Source: Alphaproteobacteria bacterium (GTDB taxonomy: Bacteria > Pseudomonadota > Alphaproteobacteria > SHVW01). Taken from it: a stretch of 55,012 nt of DNA. The notes below the pieces were generated by a model. It did not search any database. It saw nothing but the letters and a program-made list of their open reading frames with translations, and was not told the DNA's origin. The first letter of the stretch is position 1. Each line of letters opens with the position of its first letter. Location: positions 1 through 55,012 of the forward strand of contig VGDO01000013.1 in assembly GCA_016869645.1 (NCBI GenBank). Reading direction: 5' to 3'. Made by a program: the position numbers and the translations under genes. Below are positions 26,846-38,605 of this stretch, piece after piece.

Positions 26846-27867
26846 CCCGCGTGCTTCAGGTCATGGCCGGCGCCGACAAGGGCGGCGCCGAAGCCTTCTT
26901 CGTTCGCCTCGTCACCGCGCTGCAACGCGCCGGCCTCGACCAGCGCGCGGCGATCCGTACGAACGCCGCGCGCGCGGCGGCCTTGCGCGCAGCGGGCGTC
27001 GACACCATCGAGCTGCCCTTCGGCGGCTGGTTCGACTTCACGACCGGCCCGGCGCTGAAGCGCGTGCTGGCCGACTATCGGCCCGACATCGCGTTGACCT
27101 GGATGAGCCGGGCGACCCAACGCCTGCCGCGCTCGCCGGCCATCCACGTCGCGCGCCTCGGCGGCTACTACGACTTCAAGCACTACCGGCGCTGCGATCA
27201 CCTGATCGCCAACACGGCGGGCATCGCCGACCATCTGGTGCAGGGCGGCATTGATCCGGCACGCGTCCACGTGCTGCGCAACTTCGTGGATGCGGTCGAC
27301 GCGATGCCCGTCGATCGCGCCGGGCTCGACACGCCCGCCGATGCCAAGGTCGTCCTGGCGATGGGGCGCCTGCACGAGAACAAGGCGTTCGACGTGCTGC
27401 TCGCGGCCGTCGCGCGCATCGAGGGCGCATGGCTCTGGCTTGCCGGTTCCGGTCCGGAGGACGCGGCGCTCAAGGCGCAGGCAGCGCGTCTCGGCATCGC
27501 CGGCCGCGTGCGGTTTCTCGGATGGCGCGACGATGGCGGCGCGCTGCTCGCGTCCGCCGATGTGCTGGTCTGCTCCTCGCGGCACGAACCATTGGGCAAT
27601 GTCGTGCTCGAGGCTTGGGCGGCGCGACGTCCCGTCGTGGCGGCGGCGAGCGCGGGCCCCGCCATGCTCATCGTCGACGGCGAGAGCGGCCTCCTCGCGC
27701 CGGTCGACGATGCGGTGGCGCTGGCGGACGCCATCGGCCGCGTGCTAAGCGATGCCGGCCTTGCCGGCCGCCTCGCGGAGGCCGGTCATACGGCATGGGC
27801 CCAGGGCTATACCGAGGACAGAGTGGTCGCAGCCTATCTCGATTTCTTTCGCCGGATCAAGACCTGA
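26842..27867 (+). CDS. Glycosyltransferase family 4 (GT-B), GTG start
   Basis: The 341-residue protein starts with GTG in the GTGA overlap with the preceding stop. It reads 'VLQVMAGADKGGAEAFFVRL' (acceptor-side GGAE loop), 'VLAMGRLHENKAFDVLLAAV' (donor-domain start) and 'SSRHEPLGNVVLEAWAARRPVV' (E-x7-E catalytic/donor motif). This is a textbook GT4 layout. It is a sequential partner of the previous GT4, and its stop overlaps the next ATG by one base. Confidence 0.9.
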   Translation: MTRVLQVMAGADKGGAEAFFVRLVTALQRAGLDQRAAIRTNAARAAALRAAGVDTIELPFGGWFDFTTGPALKRVLADYRPDIALTWMSRATQRLPRSPAIHVARLGGYYDFKHYRRCDHLIANTAGIADHLVQGGIDPARVHVLRNFVDAVDAMPVDRAGLDTPADAKVVLAMGRLHENKAFDVLLAAVARIEGAWLWLAGSGPEDAALKAQAARLGIAGRVRFLGWRDDGGALLASADVLVCSSRHEPLGNVVLEAWAARRPVVAAASAGPAMLIVDGESGLLAPVDDAVALADAIGRVLSDAGLAGRLAEAGHTAWAQGYTEDRVVAAYLDFFRRIKT

Positions 27868-29651
27868 TGTGCGGCATCGCCGGCATCATGACCTCGGGCA
27901 ACCGCGCGCCGGACGCCGCGTTGCTCGACCGGCTGTCGCTGGCGCTCGCCCATCGCGGCCCGGACGGCCAGGGCCGGCACATCCAGGGCAATGTCGGTTT
28001 CCTGCAGAACCGGCTCGCCATCATCGATCTCGTCACTGGCGACCAGCCGCTCTATGAGCCGGGCGGCGCGGCGCTGGTCGCCAATGGCGAGATCTACAAC
28101 TATGTCGAGCTGCGCCAGGACATGGCGGCGCGCGGCCTTGGCAATTCGTTCAAGACCAATTCCGACTTCGAGCCGGCGCTCCATCTCTACCGCCGGGACG
28201 GGCTCGGCTATCTCGACCAGTTGCGCGGCATGTATGCGATCGCGCTGCACGATCCGGTTGCAGGCCAGCTCGTGCTGTCGCGCGATCCGTTCGGCATCAA
28301 GCCGCTCTACTACATGGAACTGCCGCAGGGTCTCGCCTTTGCGTCCGAGCCGCAGGCGCTGATCGCCGCCGGCCTCGTCCCGGCGACGCTTGTCCCGTCG
28401 GCGCGCGACGAGCTGGTCCAGCTTCAGTTCACCACGGGACGCGAGACGCCCTTTGCCGGCATTTTCCGGCTGCTGCCGGGCGAGACGCTGGTCGTCGCCG
28501 ACGGCCGGATCGTCGAGCGGCGCCGGCGTGCGGCTCTGCCGGCCGAAGGTCCGGTCGACTGGAGCGAAGGCGAGGCGCTCGAGCGGCTCGACCAGGCGCT
28601 GATCGACAGCGTGCGCGTCCATCAGCGCTCCGACGTGCCCTACGGCATGTTCCTGTCGGGCGGCATCGATTCCTCGGCCGTGCTGGCGCTCATGGCAAGG
28701 CTCAACGATCGGCCGGTGCGCTGCTTCACCGCCGGCTTCTCCGGCACGGCCGCGGCCGACGAGCGCCAGCACGCGCGCAAGCTCGCGAACGAGCTGGGCG
28801 CGAAGCACAGCGAGGTCGACTTTTCCGAGGCGGATTTCCACGCGCTCTTGCCGGCGATCGCCGCCTCGGTCGACGATCCGACGGCTGACTACGCGATCCT
28901 GCCGACCTGGAAGCTGGCGCGCGAGGCGCGCGGCGAGGTCAAGGTGGTGCTGTCGGGGGAGGGCGGCGACGAGATGTTCGCCGGCTACGGCCGCTATCGC
29001 AGCGCCATGCGGCCGTGGTGGCTGGGCGGGCGCATGGCGCGCGGCCGCGGCATGTTCGACGGGCTGGGCGTGCTGCGCGAGGACAAGCCGAACTGGCGCG
29101 ACGGTATCGCCGCCGTGGAAGCGACCGAAAGCCTGCCCGGCCGCTCGCGCCTGCAGATCGCCCAGGCGGTCGACTGCGCGCACTGGCTGCCCAATGATCT
29201 GCTGACCAAGCTCGATCGCTGCCTGATGGCGCATGCGATCGAAGGCCGCACGCCGTTTCTCGATCCGGTCGTGGCATCGGTCGCATTCCGCCTGCCCGAC
29301 AAGCTCAAGGTCAAGGGCCAGCTCGGCAAGTGGCTGCTGCGCCGCTGGCTCCAGGAGCGGCTGCCCTCGGCCGATGCATACACGCGCAAGCGCGGCTTCA
29401 CCGTGCCGGTCGCGGAATGGATCGCGGCCGCAGCCGGGCGCCTGGGCGCGCTGGTCGCGGCCCAGCCCGGCGTTACCGAGCTCTGCCGTCCCGATCGCGT
29501 GCAGATCCTGTTCCGCGATCTCGCCAGCAAGGGCGGCAAGCGCCGCGGCTTCGCCGCGTGGACGCTCCTCTATTATGCGCTGTGGCACCAGCGGCACATG
29601 CTGGGCTTCGCGCCCGAGGGCGACATCACCGCGGCGCTGGCGCGGCGCTAG
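27867..29651 (+). CDS. asnB: Asparagine-synthase-like glutamine amidotransferase
   Basis: The 594-residue protein has an N-terminal class II glutaminase (catalytic Cys2 in MCGIAGIM, 'LAHRGPDGQG', 'ANGEIYNY'). The ATP-pyrophosphatase synthetase domain shows the P-loop 'FLSGGIDSSAVLALMA' and 'VLSGEGGDEMFAGYGRY'. The reaction is amidation of Asp, or of another carboxylate, with glutamine nitrogen. Its position as last gene of a glycosyltransferase operon suggests it may amidate a sugar acid in a surface polysaccharide instead; that is inference. Confidence 0.92.
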   Translation: MCGIAGIMTSGNRAPDAALLDRLSLALAHRGPDGQGRHIQGNVGFLQNRLAIIDLVTGDQPLYEPGGAALVANGEIYNYVELRQDMAARGLGNSFKTNSDFEPALHLYRRDGLGYLDQLRGMYAIALHDPVAGQLVLSRDPFGIKPLYYMELPQGLAFASEPQALIAAGLVPATLVPSARDELVQLQFTTGRETPFAGIFRLLPGETLVVADGRIVERRRRAALPAEGPVDWSEGEALERLDQALIDSVRVHQRSDVPYGMFLSGGIDSSAVLALMARLNDRPVRCFTAGFSGTAAADERQHARKLANELGAKHSEVDFSEADFHALLPAIAASVDDPTADYAILPTWKLAREARGEVKVVLSGEGGDEMFAGYGRYRSAMRPWWLGGRMARGRGMFDGLGVLREDKPNWRDGIAAVEATESLPGRSRLQIAQAVDCAHWLPNDLLTKLDRCLMAHAIEGRTPFLDPVVASVAFRLPDKLKVKGQLGKWLLRRWLQERLPSADAYTRKRGFTVPVAEWIAAAAGRLGALVAAQPGVTELCRPDRVQILFRDLASKGGKRRGFAAWTLLYYALWHQRHMLGFAPEGDITAALARR

Positions 29652-30511
29652 CCGTTCTCCTCGGCCAGCTTGAAGAACGCCGCGACCGAGCGGCGGTGCA
29701 GATTGTCCTTCAGGCAGGCGAGGTAGTCGGTGCTGGTTATGTCGGCGCCGGTGAGCCGCATGGCGTGGAGCCGGTTCTCGCCGCGCGCCTCCTCGTCCCA
29801 CACGATGGCGAAGCCGAGATCGCTGGCGACCGCTTCCTTGACCGCCTCGCGGCTGCCGAGCCTGAGCACCGTGTGCGGGCTGACGCCCGCCTGGCTCAAG
29901 CCTTCGTCTACGCAACGCTGGGTGTTCGACCCGGCCTCGCGCGCGACCATGGGCTGGCCGGCAAGATCGCGCACGGCGATGCTGCGCCGCCCGGCCCAGG
30001 CATGCCGGGTGCTGACGATGACGACGGCATGGTGGCGCTTGAGCGGACGCGCATGCACGCGGCGCTCCCGCTCGATGCGCGGCAGAACGGCGAGGTCGAC
30101 CTCGCGGTCGAGCAGCTGCTGGCGCACGCTGCGCGTGTTGCCCATGGAGACGACGAGATCGATGCGCGGATGCTCGGCGCGGAAGCGCACGACCAGCGGA
30201 ATGGCGATGTGCGGCCCGTCGAAGGCGATCTTGAGGCTGCCCATGCCGAGCTCCCGGCCGCTGGTCAGCGTCTCGCGCATCTGGTCTTCGAGCGTGATGA
30301 AGCGGCGCGTGAGCTCGAGCAACTCCTTGCCCGATGCCGTGAGCTGGATCGTGCGGCCGCTGCGCTGGAACAGCTTGACGCCATAGGTCGTCTCGAGCGC
30401 GCGCACCTGGGCCGACACGGCGGGCTGCGACAGGCCGAGCAGGTCGGCGGCGCGCACGAAGCTGCCGGCGCGCGCCACCGCGTCGAAGGCGCGGATTTGC
30501 GTGTAGAGCAT
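29648..30511 (-). CDS. LysR-family transcriptional regulator
   Basis: The 287-residue protein has an N-terminal winged HTH (IRAFDAVARAGSFVRAADLL, LSQPAVSAQVRALE) and a periplasmic-binding-like effector domain. The ATG at 30511 is chosen because GGAGG lies 8 bases upstream; a GTG at 30517 is too close to it. It is divergent from the M20 peptidase/peptide-transporter genes across 93 bp that contain an AT-rich partial dyad (ATAATTGAAACTTAT), a candidate LysR box. It probably activates that operon in response to the substrate. Confidence 0.9.
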   Translation of the reverse strand: MLYTQIRAFDAVARAGSFVRAADLLGLSQPAVSAQVRALETTYGVKLFQRSGRTIQLTASGKELLELTRRFITLEDQMRETLTSGRELGMGSLKIAFDGPHIAIPLVVRFRAEHPRIDLVVSMGNTRSVRQQLLDREVDLAVLPRIERERRVHARPLKRHHAVVIVSTRHAWAGRRSIAVRDLAGQPMVAREAGSNTQRCVDEGLSQAGVSPHTVLRLGSREAVKEAVASDLGFAIVWDEEARGENRLHAMRLTGADITSTDYLACLKDNLHRRSVAAFFKLAEENG

Positions 30512-30604
30512 GGGCACGACCTCCGGACGTCATATAATTGAAACTTATAACAGCTTCGTTGAATTTTGTTGTTCTGATGCGAGGAGTCCCGGACACTGGC
30601 GACA

Positions 30605-32056
30605 ATGGCCCGCATGGAGAGGCCGCGCAGCGGGATGTCAGGCATGTCAGGGGAGAGCGGCGCCGCGTCGCCGGCACCAAATCGATCGCGCGAGCCGTTG
30701 GCCGCGGCGTTGTCGCTGGCCGAGCGAAGCCGCGTGCGCAGCATCGATGAACTCGCCCGCCTCGTGCGCCTCCCCAGCCTGACCGGCGAGGAAGGCCCGG
30801 CCCAGCAGCACATCGCCGAGCGGCTGACCGAGATCGGCGCGGAGGTGACCGTCGCCGAGCCCGATGTGCGCTCGATGTTCCAGGCCTATCCCTCGATCGC
30901 GCAATATCCGACCCATTGGCAGCACGACCTCATCCTGCCATATGACGATCTGCCGACCTATGCGGCGCTCAGCGAGAGCGGGCTCGAGACGGTGCTCAAC
31001 TACAGGGGTCGGCCCAATGTGGTGGGCCGCGTTGCCGGCACGGGCGGCGGCCGCTCGCTGATCCTCAACGGCCATATCGACACGGTGACGATCGAGCCGC
31101 GCGCCTCCTGGACGCGCGATCCGTTCGGCGCGGAGGTCGTCGACGGCATGATGTACGGCCGCGGCACGTCCGACATGAAGGGCGGGCTGATGGCCGCCTT
31201 GATGGCGCTGACCTACCTCAAGGAAGCCGGCGTCCGGCTCAAGGGCGACGTGGTGCTGCAGAGCGTGGTCAACGAGGAGCATGCCGGCAACGGCACGCTC
31301 GATCTCGTGCGCCGCGGCTGGAAGGCCGATGCCGCCATCGTGCTCGAGCCGACCGAGAACTCCATCGCGGTCAGCCATCCGGGCGGGCTCTATTGGCAGG
31401 TGACGGTTCCGGGCGTGCCGCGCTCGCCGGGTGCGCGCTGGAAGCACGGCGTGCAGGACGGCGTCAGCGCCATCGAGAAGCTGCCGGCGATCATCGAAGG
31501 ATTGCTCGCCGTCGAGCGCGAGTACAACCGCACCGCATCGGGCAACAAGCCGCCGCCGGAGTCGGGCGACTTCTCGCTCGTCATCGGCAAGGTCAGCGGC
31601 GGCCACTACGAGACCGTGACGGCGGCCGAGACGGTGCTCAAGGGCGGCGCCTATTTCTCGCCGCGCGTCGGCGACGTGACGGACGTGATGAAGCGGCTGC
31701 GCCAGGCCATGGTCGAGCGCAATAGGGGCGACGCCTTTCTCAGCGCCAATCCGGCGCGGCTGTCATTCCTCCACCACGACGACAGCACGAGCCAGGCCGA
31801 GGACATCGCGGTCGCGCGCGCCATGGGCAGCACGCTGCGCGGGCGCGGCGGCGACGGTCAGGTCAGGCCCGGGCCGTTCTGCTGCGACATGCGCCACCTG
31901 GTCAACCAGGCCGGCATTCCCGCGATCATCTTCGGGCCGGGCACGATCGCCCAGGCGCACAAGCCCGACGAGCACATTCCGGTCGAGGAATATCTCACCT
32001 CGATCGGTCACTTGATTGCGTTCATCCATGCCTGGTGCAATGGCGAGGGTCCGTGA
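30605..32056 (+). CDS. M20-family metallopeptidase/deacylase (ArgE/DapE/ACY1-like)
   Basis: The 483-residue enzyme shows the di-zinc M20 ligands and base: 'LILNGHIDTV' (His, Asp), 'MYGRGTSDMKGG' (bridging Asp), 'VVNEEHAGNGT' (catalytic and ligand Glu) and a distal 'AHKPDEHIP'. It hydrolyses an amide bond of an N-acyl amino acid or small peptide. It sits at the head of a peptide ABC transporter operon, 34 bp before the binding-protein gene, so uptake and cleavage of one substrate class is likely. A second Met at 30635 is an alternative start; the first 30 residues look unstructured. Confidence 0.88.
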   Translation: MARMERPRSGMSGMSGESGAASPAPNRSREPLAAALSLAERSRVRSIDELARLVRLPSLTGEEGPAQQHIAERLTEIGAEVTVAEPDVRSMFQAYPSIAQYPTHWQHDLILPYDDLPTYAALSESGLETVLNYRGRPNVVGRVAGTGGGRSLILNGHIDTVTIEPRASWTRDPFGAEVVDGMMYGRGTSDMKGGLMAALMALTYLKEAGVRLKGDVVLQSVVNEEHAGNGTLDLVRRGWKADAAIVLEPTENSIAVSHPGGLYWQVTVPGVPRSPGARWKHGVQDGVSAIEKLPAIIEGLLAVEREYNRTASGNKPPPESGDFSLVIGKVSGGHYETVTAAETVLKGGAYFSPRVGDVTDVMKRLRQAMVERNRGDAFLSANPARLSFLHHDDSTSQAEDIAVARAMGSTLRGRGGDGQVRPGPFCCDMRHLVNQAGIPAIIFGPGTIAQAHKPDEHIPVEEYLTSIGHLIAFIHAWCNGEGP

Positions 32057-32090
32057 GCCGGCACCGGGCCCAGACGAGGGGAGAAGGGCG

Positions 32091-33698
<1,608 letters not shown>

Positions 33699-33705
33699 TT
33701 CCACT

Positions 33706-33835
33706 TCCTCCCCGATCAGTGGGCGGGGAGGACCGAGGAGAGGGCCCGAAGAGGTAAGCGCTTGACCGCAAGGGCCCCCACCGTTCGAACCGCGTCGCGG
33801 TTCGAACTCCTCCGCTCTGCGAGCGAGGGAGGGAG
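33706..33835 (+). repeat. Dispersed intergenic repeat, copy B
   Basis: A 9-bp perfect hairpin (33706-33714 with 33724-33732) is followed by a body matching copy A of the 23.8 kb region. Shared blocks include AAGCGCT, GACCGCAAGGGCCCCCACC, TTCGAACCGC and the terminal GCTCTGCGAGCGAGGGAGGG. Copy B lies inside the dpp operon between dppA and dppB, and its terminal GGGAGGGAG provides the ribosome-binding site for the GTG of dppB at 33839. An operon-internal hairpin may also tune dppA relative to dppBCD. Confidence 0.78.
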
Positions 33836-33838
33836 AAC

Positions 33839-34816
33839 GTGACGAGCCGCCTGAGCTACGTCGCGCTGCGCGCGCTTCAGGTCATTCCCGCGGTGCTGGC
33901 GATCGCGGTGCTCAATTTCATCCTGCTGCACATGGCGCCGGGCGATGCGGCGGACGTCATCGCCGGCCTCTCCGGCCATGCCTCCGCCGAGATGACGGCC
34001 GAGCTGCGCCGCTCCTTCGGCCTCGACCAGCCGCTCATCGTGCAGTTCTTCGTCTATATCGGCCGGCTGCTGACGCTCGACCTGGGCATCTCGCTGATCC
34101 AGAGCCGGCCGGTCGTCGAGCTGATCGCCGAGCGCATGGGCGCCACGCTCATCCTCATGCTGACCGCGATCGGGGTCGCGGTCGGCATCGGCCTGCTGCT
34201 CGGCATCCTCGCCGCGCTGCGGCACAGGAGCTGGACCGACACCGCGCTCTCCGTGCTGGCGCTCGTCGTCTATGCCACGCCGCAATTCTGGCTCGGCCTG
34301 ATGCTCATCGTCTTCTTCTCGATCACGTTGGACATATTCCCGAGCGGCGGCATGCGCACCATCGGCGCCGAGTTCGGCCCGATCCACTCCGTGCTCGACG
34401 TCGCGCGGCACCTCGTGCTGCCGGCGGGCACGCTCGGCCTCTTCTACGTGGCGCTCTACACGCGCCTGATGCGCACCAGCATGCTCGACATCATGACGCT
34501 CGACTACATCACGACGGCGCGCGCCAAGGGCATGTCGGAGCTGCGCATCGCCTTCACCCACGCCGCGCGCAACGCGCTGTTGCCGATCGTGACCCTGCTC
34601 GGCGTCCAGGTCGGCCATCTGCTCGGCGGCTCGATCCTGGTCGAGACGGTGTTCGGCTGGCCGGGCCTCGGCCGGCTCGTGCTCGACGCGCTCCTGCAGC
34701 GCGACCTCGTGCTGCTGCTCGGCATCCTGTTCATCTCCTCCGTCGTCGTCGTGCTGACCAATCTCCTGGTCGACGTGATCTACGGACTGCTCGACCCCCG
34801 GCTGGCGCGAAAATGA
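33839..34816 (+). CDS. dppB: Dipeptide ABC transporter permease DppB
   Basis: The 325-residue inner-membrane protein has about six hydrophobic segments. The BPD_transp_1 EAA loop is 'DYITTARAKGMSELRIAFTH', and it ends 'ILFISSVVVVLTNLLVDVIYG'-like (read in parts) with 'DPRL'. It starts with GTG; the ribosome-binding site comes from the repeat upstream. Its stop overlaps the dppC ATG by 4 bp. It forms the channel with DppC. Confidence 0.93.
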   Translation: MTSRLSYVALRALQVIPAVLAIAVLNFILLHMAPGDAADVIAGLSGHASAEMTAELRRSFGLDQPLIVQFFVYIGRLLTLDLGISLIQSRPVVELIAERMGATLILMLTAIGVAVGIGLLLGILAALRHRSWTDTALSVLALVVYATPQFWLGLMLIVFFSITLDIFPSGGMRTIGAEFGPIHSVLDVARHLVLPAGTLGLFYVALYTRLMRTSMLDIMTLDYITTARAKGMSELRIAFTHAARNALLPIVTLLGVQVGHLLGGSILVETVFGWPGLGRLVLDALLQRDLVLLLGILFISSVVVVLTNLLVDVIYGLLDPRLARK

Positions 34817-35660
34817 CGGTTCAGGTCGCATCGGGAGTCGTCAGTCTCTGGCACCGCTTCCGGCGCAACCGCGCGGCCGTCCTCGGCTTGGCGATCATGG
34901 CGCTCATCGTGCTCGCGGCTGCCTTCGGGCCGCTCCTCTATCCGGTCGATCCCTTCGACATGCTCGGGCGACCGAGCACGGTGCCCTCGCAGCGCTTCCC
35001 GCTCGGCACCGACGTCTCCGGCCGCGACATCCTGGCCGGCCTGCTGCATGGCGCGCGCGTGTCGCTGCTGATCGGCATCGCGGCCAGCCTGGCTGCGACG
35101 CTGGTCGGCCTCGTGGTCGGGGCGCTCGCCGGCTATTTCGGCGGCTGGCTCGACGCCGTGTTGATGCGCACCACGGACTTCTTCCTGACCATTCCGTCCT
35201 TCGTGCTCGCCGTGCTGATCGTCGCCATCTTCCAGCCATCGGTGCTGATCATCACGGCGTCGATCGCCGTCGTGTCCTGGCCGTCCGTCGCGCGGCTGGC
35301 GCGCGCCGAGTTCGTCTCGCATCAGGGCCGCGACTATGTCGATGCCTGTCGCGCCATGGGCATGAGCAACGCGGAGATCATGCTGCGCCAAATCCTGCCC
35401 AATGCGCTGCCGCCGGTGATCGTGATCGCGTCGCTCATGGTGGCGACCGCGATCCTCACCGAATCCGGCCTGTCCTTCCTCGGCCTCGGCGACCCCAACA
35501 TCATCTCCTGGGGCTACATGATCGGCGTCGGCCGCACCGTGCTGCGCACGGCGTGGTGGATGTCGGCCATTCCGGGCGTGACCATCCTGATTACGGTGCT
35601 GGCGATCAACCTGGTGGGCGAGGGGCTCAACGAGGCGCTCAATCCGCGCATGAGGCAGCG

Positions 35661-35664
<4 letters not shown>
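34813..35664 (+). CDS. dppC: Dipeptide ABC transporter permease DppC
   Basis: The 283-residue protein begins with an OppC-N-like helix. It has the family motif 'PLGTDVSGRDILAGLLHGAR', the EAA loop 'RDYVDACRAMGMSNAEI' and 'ESGLSFLGLGDPN'. It pairs with DppB in the inner membrane. Translational coupling is seen at both ends: ATGA with dppB and GTGA with dppD. Confidence 0.93.
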
Positions 35665-36641
<977 letters not shown>

Positions 36642-37439
36642 CTATGCGGCGTGCTCGACGGCGGCCGACAGTGCGAACATGGCAAGAAACCCGACGCCCA
36701 TCGCGACGGCGCTAAGCTGCTGATATTGGCGTTGCGCGGCCTCCGGAACGAGGTCGACGACGGTCAGGTAGAACAAGCCGCCGGCGCCGATGCCGAACAG
36801 AAAGCCGAGGATCGGCGGGTGCAGTCCGCGCAGCAGCAGGGTCCCGACCAGGGTCGAGCAGAACACCGCGGCACCGATCAGTCCGGTCCAGCCCATGATG
36901 CGTCGCGCCTGGGTTCTCCAACGCGCCCGTGACTCGGCACGCACGAGCTCGCCGAGGCTCAAACCTTCTGTGAAATCGTCGATCAGAACCGCAATCGCGA
37001 TGATCCACCCGGCCTGCGGACTCATGGAGAGTGCGACGCCGATCGTCAGGCCTTCGATGGCACCCTCGACGGCGGTTCCGACGGCCAGCACCGTGACCCG
37101 GTTGCCGAGCGGCGGATGGCTCCGGTGGAAGCGCCGAACCTTGCCCCGCTCCTGGGCCTTGGCGCCGGCAAGCATGCCGCGATGCATGAACAGATCGAAC
37201 GCATAGATGGCGGCAAATCCACTGCAGAAGGCCGCAATGACGGTGAGGAGAGAGCAATGCTCGAGTGCGTTGGGCAGCATCTCGAAGGCGAAGGTCGCGA
37301 GCAGCACGCCGCCGGCAAGGCCGAGCGCGCATGACATCAGGAGCGTGGTTGGCCGGTGCCAGAGCGCGAATGCGCCGCCGAGCGGCGCGGCGATGGCCGC
37401 ACCTGCCGCGATCAGCAGGATCATGAGGGTGTCTGACAT
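36642..37439 (-). CDS. ZIP-family metal transporter
   Basis: The 265-residue membrane protein has about eight hydrophobic segments and the ZIP-type helix pair 'AVEGAIEGLTIGVALS' and 'IDDFTEGLSLGELV'. The usual metal-binding His of the HNxPEG motif is replaced here, so metal preference or activity may differ. It would import divalent cations such as zinc. The stop lies immediately beside the dppD stop, and the gene is the first of the block that separates dppD from dppF. Confidence 0.75.
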   Translation of the reverse strand: MSDTLMILLIAAGAAIAAPLGGAFALWHRPTTLLMSCALGLAGGVLLATFAFEMLPNALEHCSLLTVIAAFCSGFAAIYAFDLFMHRGMLAGAKAQERGKVRRFHRSHPPLGNRVTVLAVGTAVEGAIEGLTIGVALSMSPQAGWIIAIAVLIDDFTEGLSLGELVRAESRARWRTQARRIMGWTGLIGAAVFCSTLVGTLLLRGLHPPILGFLFGIGAGGLFYLTVVDLVPEAAQRQYQQLSAVAMGVGFLAMFALSAAVEHAA

Positions 37440-37472
37440 GAGGGGCGACCTGACTGCCTTGCGATTCTCGCG

Positions 37473-38255
37473 TCACGCGCCGATCGCCGCCTTGACCCGG
37501 TCCGGCTGCCGGCGGAAACGTGACGCCGCCAGGCGAACGGCGTCCATTGCCCGTGCATCCGACCGGTGGCGCAGGCGGAACTCGACCGGATCCTCCCCGG
37601 CCGCCAGTGCCAGCTCGTCCATGAAGCTCTCGATGGCAAACACGTTGGCGTAGGCGCCGAGGCCGCGCAGCGCCGAGACGCGCAGCGCCTGATGGGGCAC
37701 GAAGTGATAGAGCAGGCGCTGGTGGCCGATGTCGTAAAGCAGCACGATGTTGCGATCGCCGAAGCCAGCGGGCTGCGGTCCCGCTTGCGGCGCCGGCGGT
37801 GTCATTGTTCCCTCGACGTGTTGTCCGGCGAGCGTCGCGCCGGCGCCGCCGGGACGGGTCGGGTGCGTGTCGAACCAGACCGCGTCGTCCCATGTGACGA
37901 TGCGGCCGCTCGCATCGAGGCCGGCACCGACCGACATCGCCATGGCCGAGCCATAGGGCTCCCATTGATGCTCCTGGAGGTGCGTCCACTGCACGCGCAC
38001 GGCGGCGTTCATGCGAGTCATGTGGTCGTAGGGAAAAGCCGGGTAGAGGTGATGACCGTCGCGGCTGACCCCGTCGCGCATGGCGCGCGTGAATGCGATC
38101 AGCGACCAGCCGCCGATGCCGGCCGAGTGGACGGCAGGACCCTGCTGCGGCGCGATCGCGAGCGCCGGGCGTCTCGCCAGGACCAGGAGAGCCGCCATGG
38201 CCAATCCGACCAATGCCAGGAGCACCAAGGTGCCAGTGAGCCATCGTCGCGACAT
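37473..38255 (-). pseudogene. Chimeric remnant: cytochrome c end joined to molybdopterin-dehydrogenase large-subunit fragment
   Basis: The 260-codon frame starts with a membrane anchor (RWLTGTLVLLALVGLAMAAL). It then shows a piece typical of the cytochrome c subunit of nicotinate/isoquinoline dehydrogenases (GIGGWSLIAFTRAMRDGVS, HLYPAFPYDH) but without any CxxCH. Without a break it passes into a xanthine-dehydrogenase-family large-subunit segment (WEPYGSAMAM, THPTRPGGAGATL, LGAYANVFAIESFMDELA) that ends abruptly. Heme sites and most of the molybdopterin domain are missing. It is best explained by deletions fusing two neighbouring genes; a working product is unlikely. Confidence 0.75.
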
Positions 38256-38352
38256 GCGTGACCGACCAATGTCGCCGACCCCCCAATGTCGGACCAACTC
38301 CCCCAGCAGGCTAACGGCCTGCGCCGGGCCCCGGTTCCGGGCGTCGGGGACA

Positions 38353-38430
38353 TTCGCGGCCGGGGTTCGCGGCCGGGGTTCGCGGCCGGGGTTCGCGGCC
38401 GGGGTTCGCGGCCGGGACTCGCGGCCGGGA
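38353..38430. repeat. 13-bp minisatellite, six copies
   Basis: Six head-to-tail copies of TTCGCGGCCGGGG, the last two with small changes (final A, initial C), lie in the 350-bp gap between the chimeric pseudogene and the oxidase module. The period is not a multiple of three and no credible gene crosses it. The rest of the gap (38256-38605) holds only the stress-promoter candidate at 38477. Confidence 0.9.
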
Positions 38431-38476
38431 CTCGCGCGCCGGATGCGGAGATTCGTCGCTGTGGCGGAACGGCCAT

Positions 38477-38502
38477 GGAACTTTCCAACCAGCTGTCGCG
38501 TT
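38477..38502 (+). promoter_or_regulatory. EcfG-type promoter candidate before the oxidase module
   Basis: GGAAC (38477-38481), 17 bp, CGTT (38499-38502) is an exact match to the alphaproteobacterial general-stress sigma consensus. It reads toward the ctaG-like gene, whose ATG is 103 bp downstream. It suggests stress or stationary-phase expression of this oxidase. Confidence 0.5.
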
Positions 38503-38605
38503 GCTCGAAATGCCCGGGCTGCGGCGCGGTCCGGCACCCGGGCGCCGCGCGCGCCTTAGGCTGCCGGAGGTCCGGCATCCGACCTCACGCCATTGGGTCC
38601 TGATC

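Noticed and set aside
27834..30680. Long minus-strand open frame opposite asnB and the LysR gene
   Set aside because: It is antisense to clear genes and has no recognisable protein features.
38353..38430. Tandem repeat considered as a CRISPR array
   Set aside because: Units are 13 bp and contiguous with no spacers, and no cas genes are present.
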